Positions 33,951 to 42,730 of a stretch of 64,000 bases of DNA are shown here, in pieces. Origin of the DNA: Virgisporangium aurantiacum (GTDB taxonomy: Bacteria; Actinomycetota; Actinomycetes; Mycobacteriales; Micromonosporaceae). Below the pieces are notes generated by a model. That model saw only the letters and a list, made by a program, of their open reading frames with translations, was not told the origin of the DNA and ran no database searches. Location: contig NZ_BOPG01000071.1 of the NCBI RefSeq assembly GCF_016863635.1, forward strand, positions 62,001 through 126,000, given 5' to 3'. The translations under genes and the position numbers were made by a program. Numbering within the stretch: position 1 is the first letter of the stretch; the number at the start of each line of letters is the position of its first letter.

Positions 33951-35153
33951 ATGAATCGTCGTCTTCTCACCCTCGCGATCGGTGCTTTCGCGGTTGGCAC
34001 CGACAGTTTCGTGGTGGCGGGAGTTCTTCCGCGGATCGCCACCTCGTTCGACGTCTCGGTCCAGGCCGCCGGTCAACTGGTCACGGTGTTCGCCCTGTCG
34101 TACGCGGTGCTCTCGCCGGTCATGGCCGCGTTCACCGCCCGTTGGCCGCGGAAACGCGTCCTCCTCACCGGCCTGGCCGTGCTGATGGTCGGCAACATCG
34201 CCACCGCCGTGCTGCCCACGTTCGGGCTCGCGCTGGCAAGCCGGGTCCTCGCGGGCCTCGGCGCCGCGATGTACACACCCACCGCGAGCGGCGCCGCGGC
34301 GGCGCTCGTACCGCCGGAACAGCGCGGCCGTGCGCTCGCCGTCGTGATGGCGGGGCTCAGCGGGGCCACCGCGCTGGGCGCGCCGATCGGCACCCTCATC
34401 GGTCACGCGTCCAACTGGCGTATCACGACGGTGTTCGTCGCGGTCCTGTGTGCGCTTGCCTTCGCCGGCGTGGCCTTCCTGCTGCCACCGGTGCCCGGAC
34501 TGCCGAGCGTCAGCCTGCGCAAGCGCATCGCGCCGATCGGGGACGCGCGGGTGGCGTTCACCTTGCTGACGACGGTGTTCCTGATCGCGGGCCTGCACAC
34601 CGTCTACACCTACATCAGCGTCTCCTACGACCGGGCCACCGGTGGCGGCGGAACCGCCCTCGCGATCCTGTTGTGCGCCAACGGGGTGGCGGCAACGGTC
34701 GGAAACCTCGGCTCCGGCAGCCTGACCGACAGGTTCGGCAGCCGCCGGATCATCAACGTCGCGCTGGCCGTCGCCGCCGTCGACTTCGCTCTCATGCCGT
34801 TGACCAGCATGTATTTCTGGACGTCGGTGCTGGCCATCGTGGTGTGGGGGCTGTGCGGCTGGGGCGTGCTGGTGCCACAGCAGCACCGGCTGATTCAGAT
34901 CTCGCCGGCCAGCGCGCCGTTGACGATCGCGCTCAACGCGTCCGCGATCTATGTCGCCGTGTCGATGGCCGGGATGATGGGCGCCCTGGGAATCAACCTC
35001 GTCGGTGCGCACAACCTCGGCCTCGTCGCCGCCGCGCTGATCGCGTCGGGATTCGCGGCGGCGGAACTCGCCCGGTCGCTCATCGCCCGGTCGCTGCGGA
35101 CCCGGGCCCCTGAGCCCTCGGCGATCCCGATGGTCACCCCGGCGCCGTCGTAG
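33951..35153 (+). CDS. MFS drug-type exporter (DHA1)
   Basis: A 400-residue, 12-helix major facilitator protein of the AraJ/DHA1 sugar-or-drug efflux type. It starts NRRLLTLAIGAFAVGTDSFV; motif C-like AGLSGATALGAPIGTLIG lies in helix 5, and RVLAGLGAAMYTPTASGAAA in helix 4. ATG 33951 has a GGAGA site; an earlier in-frame start would add a non-conserved leader. It diverges from the acyltransferase operon (148-nt gap), a usual position for the exporter of the operon's product. Confidence 0.9.
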   Translation: MNRRLLTLAIGAFAVGTDSFVVAGVLPRIATSFDVSVQAAGQLVTVFALSYAVLSPVMAAFTARWPRKRVLLTGLAVLMVGNIATAVLPTFGLALASRVLAGLGAAMYTPTASGAAAALVPPEQRGRALAVVMAGLSGATALGAPIGTLIGHASNWRITTVFVAVLCALAFAGVAFLLPPVPGLPSVSLRKRIAPIGDARVAFTLLTTVFLIAGLHTVYTYISVSYDRATGGGGTALAILLCANGVAATVGNLGSGSLTDRFGSRRIINVALAVAAVDFALMPLTSMYFWTSVLAIVVWGLCGWGVLVPQQHRLIQISPASAPLTIALNASAIYVAVSMAGMMGALGINLVGAHNLGLVAAALIASGFAAAELARSLIARSLRTRAPEPSAIPMVTPAPS

Positions 35154-35154
35154 T

Positions 35155-37536
35155 TCACCGTGCCGGTGGACTGCGCAGGCCGGACGGGAGCGCGAGCTTG
35201 GCGCGGAGATCGTCGGCGTTGGGGTGGTCGAGGGTGTCGAAAATCGCCAGGGCGGCCTGCCACGCGGTCCGGGCGGTGTTGCCGTCGCCGGCCGCGTGCT
35301 GGGCGTCACCGAGGTGGGTGAGGGCCTGTGCCTCGTAGTAGGGCTCGCCGAGCGCACGGAACAGGTGCAGTGCCCGGGTGTAGTAGTGGGCGGCCCGTTC
35401 GTGTTCGCCGTTGCGGAGGTGGGCGTATCCGATGCTGTCGAGGCTGTTGGCCTGACCGATCCGGTTGCCGAGTTGCTGGTACAGGGCGTGCGCCCGCCGG
35501 CAGTGGATCAGTGCCTTCCGCTGGTCGCCGAGCAACGCGTAGTACCAGCCGGTGTTGTTGTGGACGTGCGCCAGGCCCCGCTGGTTGCCCGTCTGCTCGA
35601 ACAGTTGCAGGGCCCGGTGGGAATGGCTGATCGCGGCGGTGCCGCGACCCTGCTGGTCCGCTGTCCAGGCGAGCCGGTGCTCGGTCCAGGCCAGCCCGTT
35701 GTGGTCCGCGGTGCGCGCGTGCAGGACCGTCGCGTGGTGCAGGTAGCGGTTGGCGTCGGCGAACTGGTCGAGCCGGGCATAGGCGTGCGCGAGGTCCCGG
35801 TAGACGGCGGCCTGGGCGGCCGTGTCGCCGGTTCGGCGGACCGCGGCCAGCGCGATCGTCTGGGTGGCCAGAGCGTCGTGCCAGTGGCCGCGGATGTGCA
35901 GGAAGACGATCAGGGTCCAGGCCAGCTGCCAGGTGTGGTTGTGCAGGCCCAGCGCGGCCGCCTGCCGGATGGCGGCCAGCAGCACGGGACGTTCGGCTCT
36001 GAACCAGGCCGTTGCCTGCCGGTGTCCGGTGACGGGTTCCGGTGTGACGCCGGGCTGGGCCGGACCCGGCGAGACGTCGTCGCGGTGAGCGGCGATGTGA
36101 CGCGCGGCGGCGTGTGCCGTGTGCAGGTAGTGGTCGAGGAGCCGCAGTTGTGCGGAGGTCCGCTGTTCGGCGTCGAGCGTTTCGACGAGTTCCGTCGCGT
36201 AGCTGCGCAGGAGATCGTGGAACAGGTACCGGTCCGGGGAGTGTTCGGTGAGCAGATTGGCGTAGGTGAGTTCGGACAGCAGGGCGCGGGCGTCGCAACC
36301 GGCCAGACTCGCCGCGGCCGCCGCTGACAGGTCCGGCCCGGGATGCAGGGCCAGCAGCCGGAACAGGCGGGCCGCCGCCGGTCGCAGGCGGCGGTACGAC
36401 CAGGACAGCACCGTGCGCAGGTCGGTGGTCGGGTCGCCGCCGTTGAACCGGTCGAGAGTGTTCCCGGCCGCGAGTTCGGCGTTCAGGTCGGCCAGCGTGA
36501 ACGTGGGATGGGTGGCGGCGCGGGCGGCGACGATCGCCAGCGCCAGCGGTAGGCGCGCGCACGTCGAGATCAGTGCCCGGGTCGCGGCGGGCTCGGCGGC
36601 CAGGCGGTCGGCACCGAGCCGCTCGGTCAGCAACTCGGTGGCACCCGTCGAGGTGAGCAGATCGAGTCTGAGCGGGTGGGCCGCGTCGGTGGCGACCAGC
36701 GCCGTCGGCTGATAGCGGCACGTGACCAGAACCAGGCAGCCGGCGGCCCCGGGCAACAGCGGGCGGATCTGCTCGACCGAGGACGCGTTGTCGAGGACGA
36801 TCAGGATCCGGCGCTGCGCGAGTTCGGTGCGGTACAGGCCGAGTTGGGCATCCGGGTCCATGGGGATCCGGTCCGGTGGCGTCCCGAGGGCGTTGAGGAA
36901 ACCGCGCGCGGCCGCGGCCGGTGTCACCGGCGGGCCGACCGGATCGAACCCTTTCAGGTTGATGAACAACTGACCGTCCGGAAAACGGTCGGCGACGCGG
37001 TGTGCCCAGTGGATCGCGAGGGTGGTCTTGCCGACGCCCGCCGGGCCGGACACCGCGACGACCCGCACCGGTCGTCCGTGCGGGCCGCCCGCCAGCAGGT
37101 CGTCCAGTGCGGCCACCGCGTCGGCCCGCCCCGCGATCGCCGCCACCGGCGCGGGTAGCTGCCGCGGAACCGGGCCGTTGTGGTGGCCGGCCGGAGGCGG
37201 CTGCGGGCCGGCCGCCGGCGGCGCGGGTCGTGCGGCAGCCGTCGGGGCACGGCGACGCTGTGCCTCCGCCAACCGGTCCCGGGCGTCAGCCAGCGCCTCG
37301 TGCTCGGCCGGGCCGGCGCCGAAGAGATCGACAAGTGCGGCGAACCGGTCCGTCGGTGGCAGCGTCTGACCGTTGAGGTACTGACCGATCGCGCTGCGCG
37401 CCCACCCGGTCTGCTCGGCCAGGGTCCGGTAGGTGGCGGGCGCGGCCCCGGTGAGCCGCGCCTGCCGGCGTCGCAACCGACGCAGCAGCGCTGCCAGTTC
37501 GGCGACGGTCGACACCGCGGACGCGTCAGCGAGCAT
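35155..37536 (-). CDS. XRE-HTH, NB-ARC (STAND) and TPR regulator
   Basis: A 793-residue signal-transduction ATPase. A XRE-type helix-turn-helix occupies about 15-70 (TYRTLAEQTGWARSAIGQYL). A Pro/Ala linker leads to an NB-ARC domain starting near 130, with P-loop GPAGVGKTT (164-172), ILIVLDNASSVEQIRPLL as Walker B region and LPLALAIVAA (the GLPLA motif). At least six TPR units follow (GNQRGLAHVHNNTGWYYALL and similar). It shares the AfsR core but has an XRE domain instead of the SARP DNA-binding domain. It diverges from an Hsp70-like gene across 257 nt with three 10-bp repeats. It could be a metabolite regulator or a defence-type STAND protein. Confidence 0.9.
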   Translation of the reverse strand: MLADASAVSTVAELAALLRRLRRRQARLTGAAPATYRTLAEQTGWARSAIGQYLNGQTLPPTDRFAALVDLFGAGPAEHEALADARDRLAEAQRRRAPTAAARPAPPAAGPQPPPAGHHNGPVPRQLPAPVAAIAGRADAVAALDDLLAGGPHGRPVRVVAVSGPAGVGKTTLAIHWAHRVADRFPDGQLFINLKGFDPVGPPVTPAAAARGFLNALGTPPDRIPMDPDAQLGLYRTELAQRRILIVLDNASSVEQIRPLLPGAAGCLVLVTCRYQPTALVATDAAHPLRLDLLTSTGATELLTERLGADRLAAEPAATRALISTCARLPLALAIVAARAATHPTFTLADLNAELAAGNTLDRFNGGDPTTDLRTVLSWSYRRLRPAAARLFRLLALHPGPDLSAAAAASLAGCDARALLSELTYANLLTEHSPDRYLFHDLLRSYATELVETLDAEQRTSAQLRLLDHYLHTAHAAARHIAAHRDDVSPGPAQPGVTPEPVTGHRQATAWFRAERPVLLAAIRQAAALGLHNHTWQLAWTLIVFLHIRGHWHDALATQTIALAAVRRTGDTAAQAAVYRDLAHAYARLDQFADANRYLHHATVLHARTADHNGLAWTEHRLAWTADQQGRGTAAISHSHRALQLFEQTGNQRGLAHVHNNTGWYYALLGDQRKALIHCRRAHALYQQLGNRIGQANSLDSIGYAHLRNGEHERAAHYYTRALHLFRALGEPYYEAQALTHLGDAQHAAGDGNTARTAWQAALAIFDTLDHPNADDLRAKLALPSGLRSPPAR

Positions 37537-37567
37537 GAACCGATCGTAGAAGACCGATCTCACCTCC

Positions 37568-37597
37568 GGCGGACAGCGGTGGACAACGGCGGACAAC
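37568..37597. repeat. Three tandem 10-bp repeats in divergent promoter
   Basis: GGCGGACAGC, GGTGGACAAC and GGCGGACAAC follow one another without gaps. They lie 32-61 nt upstream of the STAND regulator start. One helical turn per repeat suggests cooperative binding along one DNA face, perhaps by the STAND regulator itself. Nothing else is evident in the 257-nt region beyond a short stretch of GTCGTCGTCGTC-like codon noise. Confidence 0.6.
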
Positions 37598-37793
37598 AGT
37601 TGGTGGTCCTGCGCCGCCGACCGCGTGATTGCCGAGGATGGATACGTGACGACGGCCGACGAGCCTGCCGGGACCCCGGTGGGCCAACACACTGCGTCGA
37701 TCCCGATCCCGGAGCCGATCGCGGCCGTGGTCGTTGTCGTCGTCACGGGCGACGACTCGCCCGCCGCCCGGTTCCAGCGGTAGGCGGGGACCG

Positions 37794-39629
37794 GTGCTGA
37801 CGGCGGGTCCGCGCCTGGGTATCGACTTCGGGACGTCCCACACGGTCGCGGTGCTGATGTCCGCCGACCGCGTCCTGCGGCCGTTGCTCTTCGACGGGTC
37901 ACCGTTGCTGCCGTCCGCGGTGTACGCGGAACCGGACGGCCGACTGCTGATCGGGCGGGACGCGTGGCATTCGATGCGGACCGCGCCGGCGCGTTTCGAG
38001 CCGTACCCGAAGCAGCGCATCGACGAGGGTGCGGTGCTGCTGGGCGAGGCGGAGGTGCCGGTCGTCGAGTTGATCGCGGCGGTGCTGAGGCGGGTGGCCG
38101 GTGAGGCGGCGCGGGTGAGCGGCGACCCTCCGGTGGAGGCGGTGTTGACGTGTCCGTCGGGGTGGGGCACCGCCCGCCGGGAGGTGTTGCACGAGGCCGC
38201 GGCGGGCGTGTTCGCGCGGTCGCGACTGGTGGCCGAGCCGGTCGCCGCGGCCTGTTGTTTCGTGGCGGCGGCCGGCGGCCGGATTCCCGTCGGCGGGTGT
38301 GCGGCCGTGTACGACTTCGGTGCGGGCACCTTCGACGCCTCGGTGGTGCGGCGCACCGCGGACGGGTTCGAGGTCCTGGCCGAACGCGGTCTGAGCGAGA
38401 CCGGCGGTCTCGACATCGACGCGGCGATCGTCGCCCGCCTCGGCGAGACGTACGCGGCGCTCGACCCCGTCCGGTGGGACCGGTTGATCTCGCCCGTCAG
38501 ACCGGACGACCAACGGCTGCGTCGCACGCTGTGGGACGACGTGCGCACGGCGAAGGAGATCCTCGCCCGCACCACCGCCACGATGGTCCACCTTCCACTG
38601 TTCGACGTGGACGTTCCGATCACGCGGGAACTGCTCGACGACGTGGCGAGGCCGATCGTGCAGCGCACCGTCGACGCGACCCGGGCGGCGATCGACGCCG
38701 CCGGCGTGCGGGTGACCGACCTGGCCGGTGTCTTTCTCGTCGGCGGCTCCAGCCGGTTGCAGTTGGCCGGATCCATGCTGCACCGCGCCTTCGGCATGCC
38801 CGTGACAATCACCGACCAGCCCGAACTGGTCGTCGCCGAGGGAAGTCTGCACGCGGCCGTCGACACCGACACCGACACCGGCGGGCCGGCGACCGACGCC
38901 GGGCACCCCGACGCCGGGACGCCGGCTGCCGGGCCCGCACAGCCGGGAGCCGGGTGGCCCAGCGCCGGACCGGAAGTCACCGGTCCGCTGCCGCCCGCGC
39001 CGCGCCGACCGGTGCGCACGGCCCGGGTGGCCGCCGCGGTGGTTCTCGCTCTGCTCCTGGCCGCCGTCGGCGTGTGGGTCGGCACGGACCGGGACGGGAA
39101 AGGTGATTCCCCGGACGGTGGCCTTTCGCAGGCGCGCACGCTTTCGGCCCCGGCGGCCGACCCGTCACCGTCGCCGTCGCCGTCCCTGCCGTCACCGTCG
39201 TTGACCCCGGCGCAGTGCCTCGTCGGCACCTGGCGGCAGACGGCGAACCGCTCGACGTGGACCGTCGGCGGACGCACCGTCGAACTGCAGAGCAGCGGCA
39301 CGATCAACCGGTTCCGTGCCGACGGCATCGCGGTGGTCGAGTATCTCGGCGCCGGCGTGACCCGCACCGGCACCAGCGGCGGCAACCGGTACGAGATCAC
39401 CAGCGTGGGAACCATCACGGTCGCCTACGCGGCCAGCGACCACACGATCTACCTCCGGGACGCGACATCCATCGGCACCCTGACGACGAAGGTCAACGGG
39501 CGGGTCGTCGAATCCGGCACCATGGTCGCGAGCCTCGAACCGGAGGACTACACCTGCTCCGGCGACACCCTTCGGTTCTGGAACAGCCGGTGGACCATCG
39601 ACGCGGTCCGCGTCAGCACGACCACGTGA
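37794..39629 (+). CDS. Hsp70-like ATPase with membrane anchor and outer beta-rich domain
   Basis: A 611-residue protein. Residues 1-365 form an actin/Hsp70-type ATPase: phosphate 1 loop GIDFGTSHT (9-17), phosphate 2 VYDFGAGTFDAS, and adenosine motif FLVGGSSRLQLAG. The normal Hsp70 substrate-binding domain is absent. Instead a Pro/Gly/Asp-rich linker (about 366-405) leads to one membrane helix (about 410-430), a Ser/Pro linker, and a C-terminal domain from about 480 with lipocalin-like beta strands and two cysteines (QCLVGTWR, YTCSGD). GTG 37794 follows GGCGGGGA. Similar DnaK-like/membrane fusions occur in actinomycetes without known role. The divergent STAND gene suggests a joint module. Confidence 0.85.
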   Translation: MLTAGPRLGIDFGTSHTVAVLMSADRVLRPLLFDGSPLLPSAVYAEPDGRLLIGRDAWHSMRTAPARFEPYPKQRIDEGAVLLGEAEVPVVELIAAVLRRVAGEAARVSGDPPVEAVLTCPSGWGTARREVLHEAAAGVFARSRLVAEPVAAACCFVAAAGGRIPVGGCAAVYDFGAGTFDASVVRRTADGFEVLAERGLSETGGLDIDAAIVARLGETYAALDPVRWDRLISPVRPDDQRLRRTLWDDVRTAKEILARTTATMVHLPLFDVDVPITRELLDDVARPIVQRTVDATRAAIDAAGVRVTDLAGVFLVGGSSRLQLAGSMLHRAFGMPVTITDQPELVVAEGSLHAAVDTDTDTGGPATDAGHPDAGTPAAGPAQPGAGWPSAGPEVTGPLPPAPRRPVRTARVAAAVVLALLLAAVGVWVGTDRDGKGDSPDGGLSQARTLSAPAADPSPSPSPSLPSPSLTPAQCLVGTWRQTANRSTWTVGGRTVELQSSGTINRFRADGIAVVEYLGAGVTRTGTSGGNRYEITSVGTITVAYAASDHTIYLRDATSIGTLTTKVNGRVVESGTMVASLEPEDYTCSGDTLRFWNSRWTIDAVRVSTTT

Positions 39630-39706
39630 CCCATGCCGCGGCGAGCGTCCAATCCGGTTACCAATCGGTCGACAAGATCGGCACCAATCGAGGGTAGCGT
39701 CCAACC

Positions 39707-40963
39707 GTGACCGTGGACGGGCCCGCAGGCAGCACCGGTGCCCGCCTCGATGAGTCGACGCGCCGCGCCGGCGTGAACCGGCCCGCGCCCACCGTGCCCG
39801 ACTCCCGGGCGGGGTGGTGGGCGGTGGGCATGACGTTCGTCGCGCTGGGTGTCGCGTTCGGGTTCTCGTACAACTTCGGCAGCGTGGTCGCACCGATGCG
39901 GGCGTCCCTCGGGCTCAGCGCGGGCCAGGCGGGTTGGGTGTTCTCGGTCTTCCCGTTCACCTTCCTCGCCCTCAGCGGCGTCACCGGAAGGCTCGCCGAC
40001 CGGTACGGCCCGAGGCCCATGCTCGCCGTCGGCGGCCTGGTTCTCGCGGCCGGGCTCGGGCTGACCGCGACCGCCGGTCATGTCGCGACGGCGGTCGCGG
40101 GTTACCTGGTCGTGGGCGTCGGCGTGAGTTGTGCCTACGTACCGTCGGTCGCGAACGTCGGCGCGTGGTTCGTGCGGCACCGGGTGCAGGCGATCGGGAT
40201 CGCGGTGACGGGCATCGGCGCCGGCACGGTGCTCGGGCCGATCGTCACGGCCGCGCTCGTGGACGCGCTCGGGTGGCGCCGCACCGAGGCGTGGCTCGGC
40301 CTCGCCGCCATGGTGGTGCTGCTGGCGTGCGCCGCGGCGATGCCGGTCGCGGCACGCCGTCGACACGCCGACGCCACCTGGACGGCCGGTCGACTGGCCG
40401 GTGACCCGATGTTCCGCACGCTGTACGCCTCCGGCTTCGCGATGGGACTCGTGCTGTACGTGCCGTTCGTGTTCGTCGCCCCGATGGCCGAGCAGGGCGG
40501 CGTCACCCCCATCCGGGCCGCCGCCCTCATCAGCGTCATCGGGTTCGCGAGCACCGCGGCCCGGATCCTGTTCGGCCTCGTCGCCGGTCGGGTCGGTGTC
40601 GTGACCGCCTACAAGGCGACGACCGTCACCATCTGGGCGTCCTTTCTGATCTGGGTGCCGTCCCGGTCGTACTGGGTGCTGCTGGTGTTCGCACTGGTCT
40701 TCGGGGCGGGCTACGGCGGCAACATCGCGCTCATGCCGGCGATGCTCGGCCACTACTACGGCATCGACAGCCTCGGCACGGTCACCGGCGTGATGTTCAC
40801 CAGCGCCAGCGTCGGCGCGCTGTTCGGCGCACCCCTGGCCGGGCTGCTCATCGGCGCTTCCGGCGGGTACCTGCTCCCGGCCGTCGTCACGTTCGCCGTC
40901 GCCACGCTGGGCACGGCCGGCCAGGTGTTCCTGCCAAAGGTCCACCGGTCCGGGACGCCGTAG
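39707..40963 (+). CDS. MFS transporter (oxalate/formate or monocarboxylate type)
   Basis: A 418-residue 12-helix major facilitator. After a 35-residue hydrophilic leader comes WWAVGMTFVALGVAFGFSYN, then GVTGRLADRYGPRPMLAVGG, the loop 2-3 MFS signature. Helix 5 region GIAVTGIGAGTVLGPIV and the half-repeat ARILFGLVAGRVG are typical of the oxalate:formate antiporter/MCT group. Substrate unclear, possibly an organic acid. GTG 39707 has only a weak ribosome site. It has the same direction as the Hsp70-like gene, 77 nt upstream; that gap holds two copies each of AGCGTCCAA and ACCAATCG. Confidence 0.88.
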   Translation: MTVDGPAGSTGARLDESTRRAGVNRPAPTVPDSRAGWWAVGMTFVALGVAFGFSYNFGSVVAPMRASLGLSAGQAGWVFSVFPFTFLALSGVTGRLADRYGPRPMLAVGGLVLAAGLGLTATAGHVATAVAGYLVVGVGVSCAYVPSVANVGAWFVRHRVQAIGIAVTGIGAGTVLGPIVTAALVDALGWRRTEAWLGLAAMVVLLACAAAMPVAARRRHADATWTAGRLAGDPMFRTLYASGFAMGLVLYVPFVFVAPMAEQGGVTPIRAAALISVIGFASTAARILFGLVAGRVGVVTAYKATTVTIWASFLIWVPSRSYWVLLVFALVFGAGYGGNIALMPAMLGHYYGIDSLGTVTGVMFTSASVGALFGAPLAGLLIGASGGYLLPAVVTFAVATLGTAGQVFLPKVHRSGTP

Positions 40964-41099
40964 CGTCCGTCGACGCGTGGTGGCGCCGGACCGGCGTGTA
41001 TCGCGGACGTATCGAAAATCGCATACGTCACCGCAACAGTCCCTGGTCTTCAGTGATGGCCGACCGGCTCGACACCATCACCCCACGCGGAGACCGAAC

Positions 41100-41630
41100 A
41101 TGAGTGGAAAACTACGGCCGCTGGCCGCCCTTGCCATGGTCGCACTGATGGGTGCGGGCTGTTCGAACTCACCGGCCGAAACCGGCACCGCCAACGACAC
41201 CGCCACCTCTCGGGAGAGGGCGATGAAGTTCGCCCAGTGCATGCGCGACAACGGCGTGAAGGACTTCCCCGATCCGGGCCCGTCGGGCGAGCTCACCGTC
41301 GACGGCGTGTTGAACGGCACGTCGCTGGACCCGAACACCGCGGTGTGGAAGAGCGCCATCAGCGCGTGCAAGGACCTGGAGCCACCGGGGTTCACGGGCC
41401 AGAAGAGGAGCGCCGAGGAGCAGAAGGCGGCCCTGAGGTTCGCCCAGTGCATGCGCGACAACGGCGTGAAGGACTTCCCGGACCCCAGCCCGGAGAGTCC
41501 GCTGATCGACACGAACCGGATCCCGTCCGCCGCGACGAAGAGCGGCATGGACGCTCTCAACGCCGCGGGGGAGAAGTGCGGCGAATACTCGAAGGCCGCG
41601 GGCGTCAAGGCCGACGGGAAAGGCAAGTAG
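41100..41630 (+). CDS. Lipoprotein with duplicated FAQCMRDNGVKDFPDP motif
   Basis: A 176-residue lipoprotein: signal LRPLAALAMVALMGAGC with C21 in the lipobox. The mature part has two copies of the motif KFAQCMRDNGVKDFPDP / RFAQCMRDNGVKDFPDP, 70 residues apart, each with a cysteine; C and downstream cysteines (ISACKDL, GEKCGEY) may pair. It is a known type of small actinomycete lipoprotein linked to MacB-type ABC genes. The 42 nt encoding the motif are identical in both copies. It overlaps the adaptor gene by 1 nt, so it heads a four-gene operon. Confidence 0.88.
   Translation: MSGKLRPLAALAMVALMGAGCSNSPAETGTANDTATSRERAMKFAQCMRDNGVKDFPDPGPSGELTVDGVLNGTSLDPNTAVWKSAISACKDLEPPGFTGQKRSAEEQKAALRFAQCMRDNGVKDFPDPSPESPLIDTNRIPSAATKSGMDALNAAGEKCGEYSKAAGVKADGKGK
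41228..41269 (+). repeat. 42-bp perfect direct repeat, copy 1
   Basis: This segment is identical to 41438-41479, 210 bp (70 codons) downstream in the same gene. Perfect identity at synonymous sites points to recent duplication or gene conversion; recombination between copies would delete exactly 70 codons in frame. Confidence 0.85.
41438..41479 (+). repeat. 42-bp perfect direct repeat, copy 2
   Basis: Second copy of the repeat at 41228-41269, in the same reading frame of the lipoprotein gene. Confidence 0.85.
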
Positions 41631-42730
41631 TGAAGCGGAAGACCTGGCTGCTGGCCGCGGCGACCGTGCTGGTCGCCGGCACCGCCGTCGGTGGCGCGGT
41701 CGTCGCGTTCGGTCCGACGCGAACGACCCCGACCGCGCAGGAGTCGTCGACGAACACCGCGACGGTGGAACGGGGAAGGCTCTCGGCGATGATCTCCCAG
41801 AGCGGGACCCTGACCTACCGGGCGCAACCGAACGGCTCGCCGTACTCGGTGATCAACCAGGCCAGCGGGACCTACACCGAGCTGCCCGCCGACGGCGACG
41901 AGATCACGTGTGGCGACGTGCTCTACCGGGTGGACGAGAAGCCCGTGCTGGCGTTGTGCGGCATGGTCCCGGTCTACCGCGACCTGCGTAGCGGCCTCGC
42001 GGGCCACGACGTCCGCCAGCTCAACGGGAACCTGCACAAGCTCGGATACGACGCCGCCGCCGGCGTCACCATCGATCCCGCCGACAGCGTCTTCACCTGG
42101 CGGACGCAGCAGGCTCTCCGGGTGCTCCAGCACGACAAGGGCATCGGCCTGACCGGAAGGCTCGATCTCGACGACGCGATCTTCCTGCCCGAGGCGGTCC
42201 GGATCGCCAAGGTGACCGGCGAGCTCGGCGCACCCGCCCAACCGGGCGCACAGGTCGCGCAGGCCACCTCCGACACGATCGAGGTGCAGGTGGCCCTCGA
42301 TCCGTCGCAGCAGGGCGGGGTGAACACGGGCGACCCCGCGCAGATCACCCTGCCGGGCAACAGGACGGTCACCGGAAAGGTGGACCGGTTGGGCCGGGTG
42401 GCCCAGGTCCCCGCCGGGCAGAACACCAACGCCGGGGACGCCACCATCCCGGCCTACATCAGGCTCGACGACCCGGCGGCGGCGCGCGGTCTCGACCGGG
42501 CCCCGGTGCTGGTCGCGATCACGGTCGACGAAGTGGAGAACGCCCTGAACGTGCCGGTCACGGCGCTGGTCGGGAAGTCCGGCGGCGGGTTCGCGGTCGA
42601 GGTCGTGCGCCCCGGCGGGCGACGGGAACTGGTCGGCGTGGAACTGGGCCTGTTCGACACCGCCGGCGGGCGCGTCCAGGTCGAGGGCGGCCTCCGCGAA
42701 GGCGATCACGTGGTGGTGCCGTCGTCATGA
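41630..42730 (+). CDS. Export adaptor protein with peptidoglycan-binding domain (HlyD/MacA-like)
   Basis: A 366-residue membrane-anchored adaptor: N-terminal helix KTWLLAAATVLVAGTAVG, then a biotinyl-lipoyl-like start (ATVERGRLSAMISQSGTL). A PG_binding_1-like domain lies at about 120-165 (GHDVRQLNGNLHKLGYDAA, QALRVLQHDKGIGLTG), and the C-terminal beta-barrel adaptor domain carries VTALVGKSGG. It links the ABC pump to the cell wall in Gram-positive bacteria. GTG 41630 overlaps the lipoprotein stop by 1 nt and its own end overlaps the ATPase (ATGA). Confidence 0.9.
   Translation: MKRKTWLLAAATVLVAGTAVGGAVVAFGPTRTTPTAQESSTNTATVERGRLSAMISQSGTLTYRAQPNGSPYSVINQASGTYTELPADGDEITCGDVLYRVDEKPVLALCGMVPVYRDLRSGLAGHDVRQLNGNLHKLGYDAAAGVTIDPADSVFTWRTQQALRVLQHDKGIGLTGRLDLDDAIFLPEAVRIAKVTGELGAPAQPGAQVAQATSDTIEVQVALDPSQQGGVNTGDPAQITLPGNRTVTGKVDRLGRVAQVPAGQNTNAGDATIPAYIRLDDPAAARGLDRAPVLVAITVDEVENALNVPVTALVGKSGGGFAVEVVRPGGRRELVGVELGLFDTAGGRVQVEGGLREGDHVVVPSS

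Noticed and set aside
33828..35357. 509-codon minus frame over the MFS gene
   Set aside because: Antisense shadow of the exporter; no start context.
37568..37597. Short repeats as a possible CRISPR array
   Set aside because: Units are 10 bp, directly adjacent, without spacers, and no cas genes are present.
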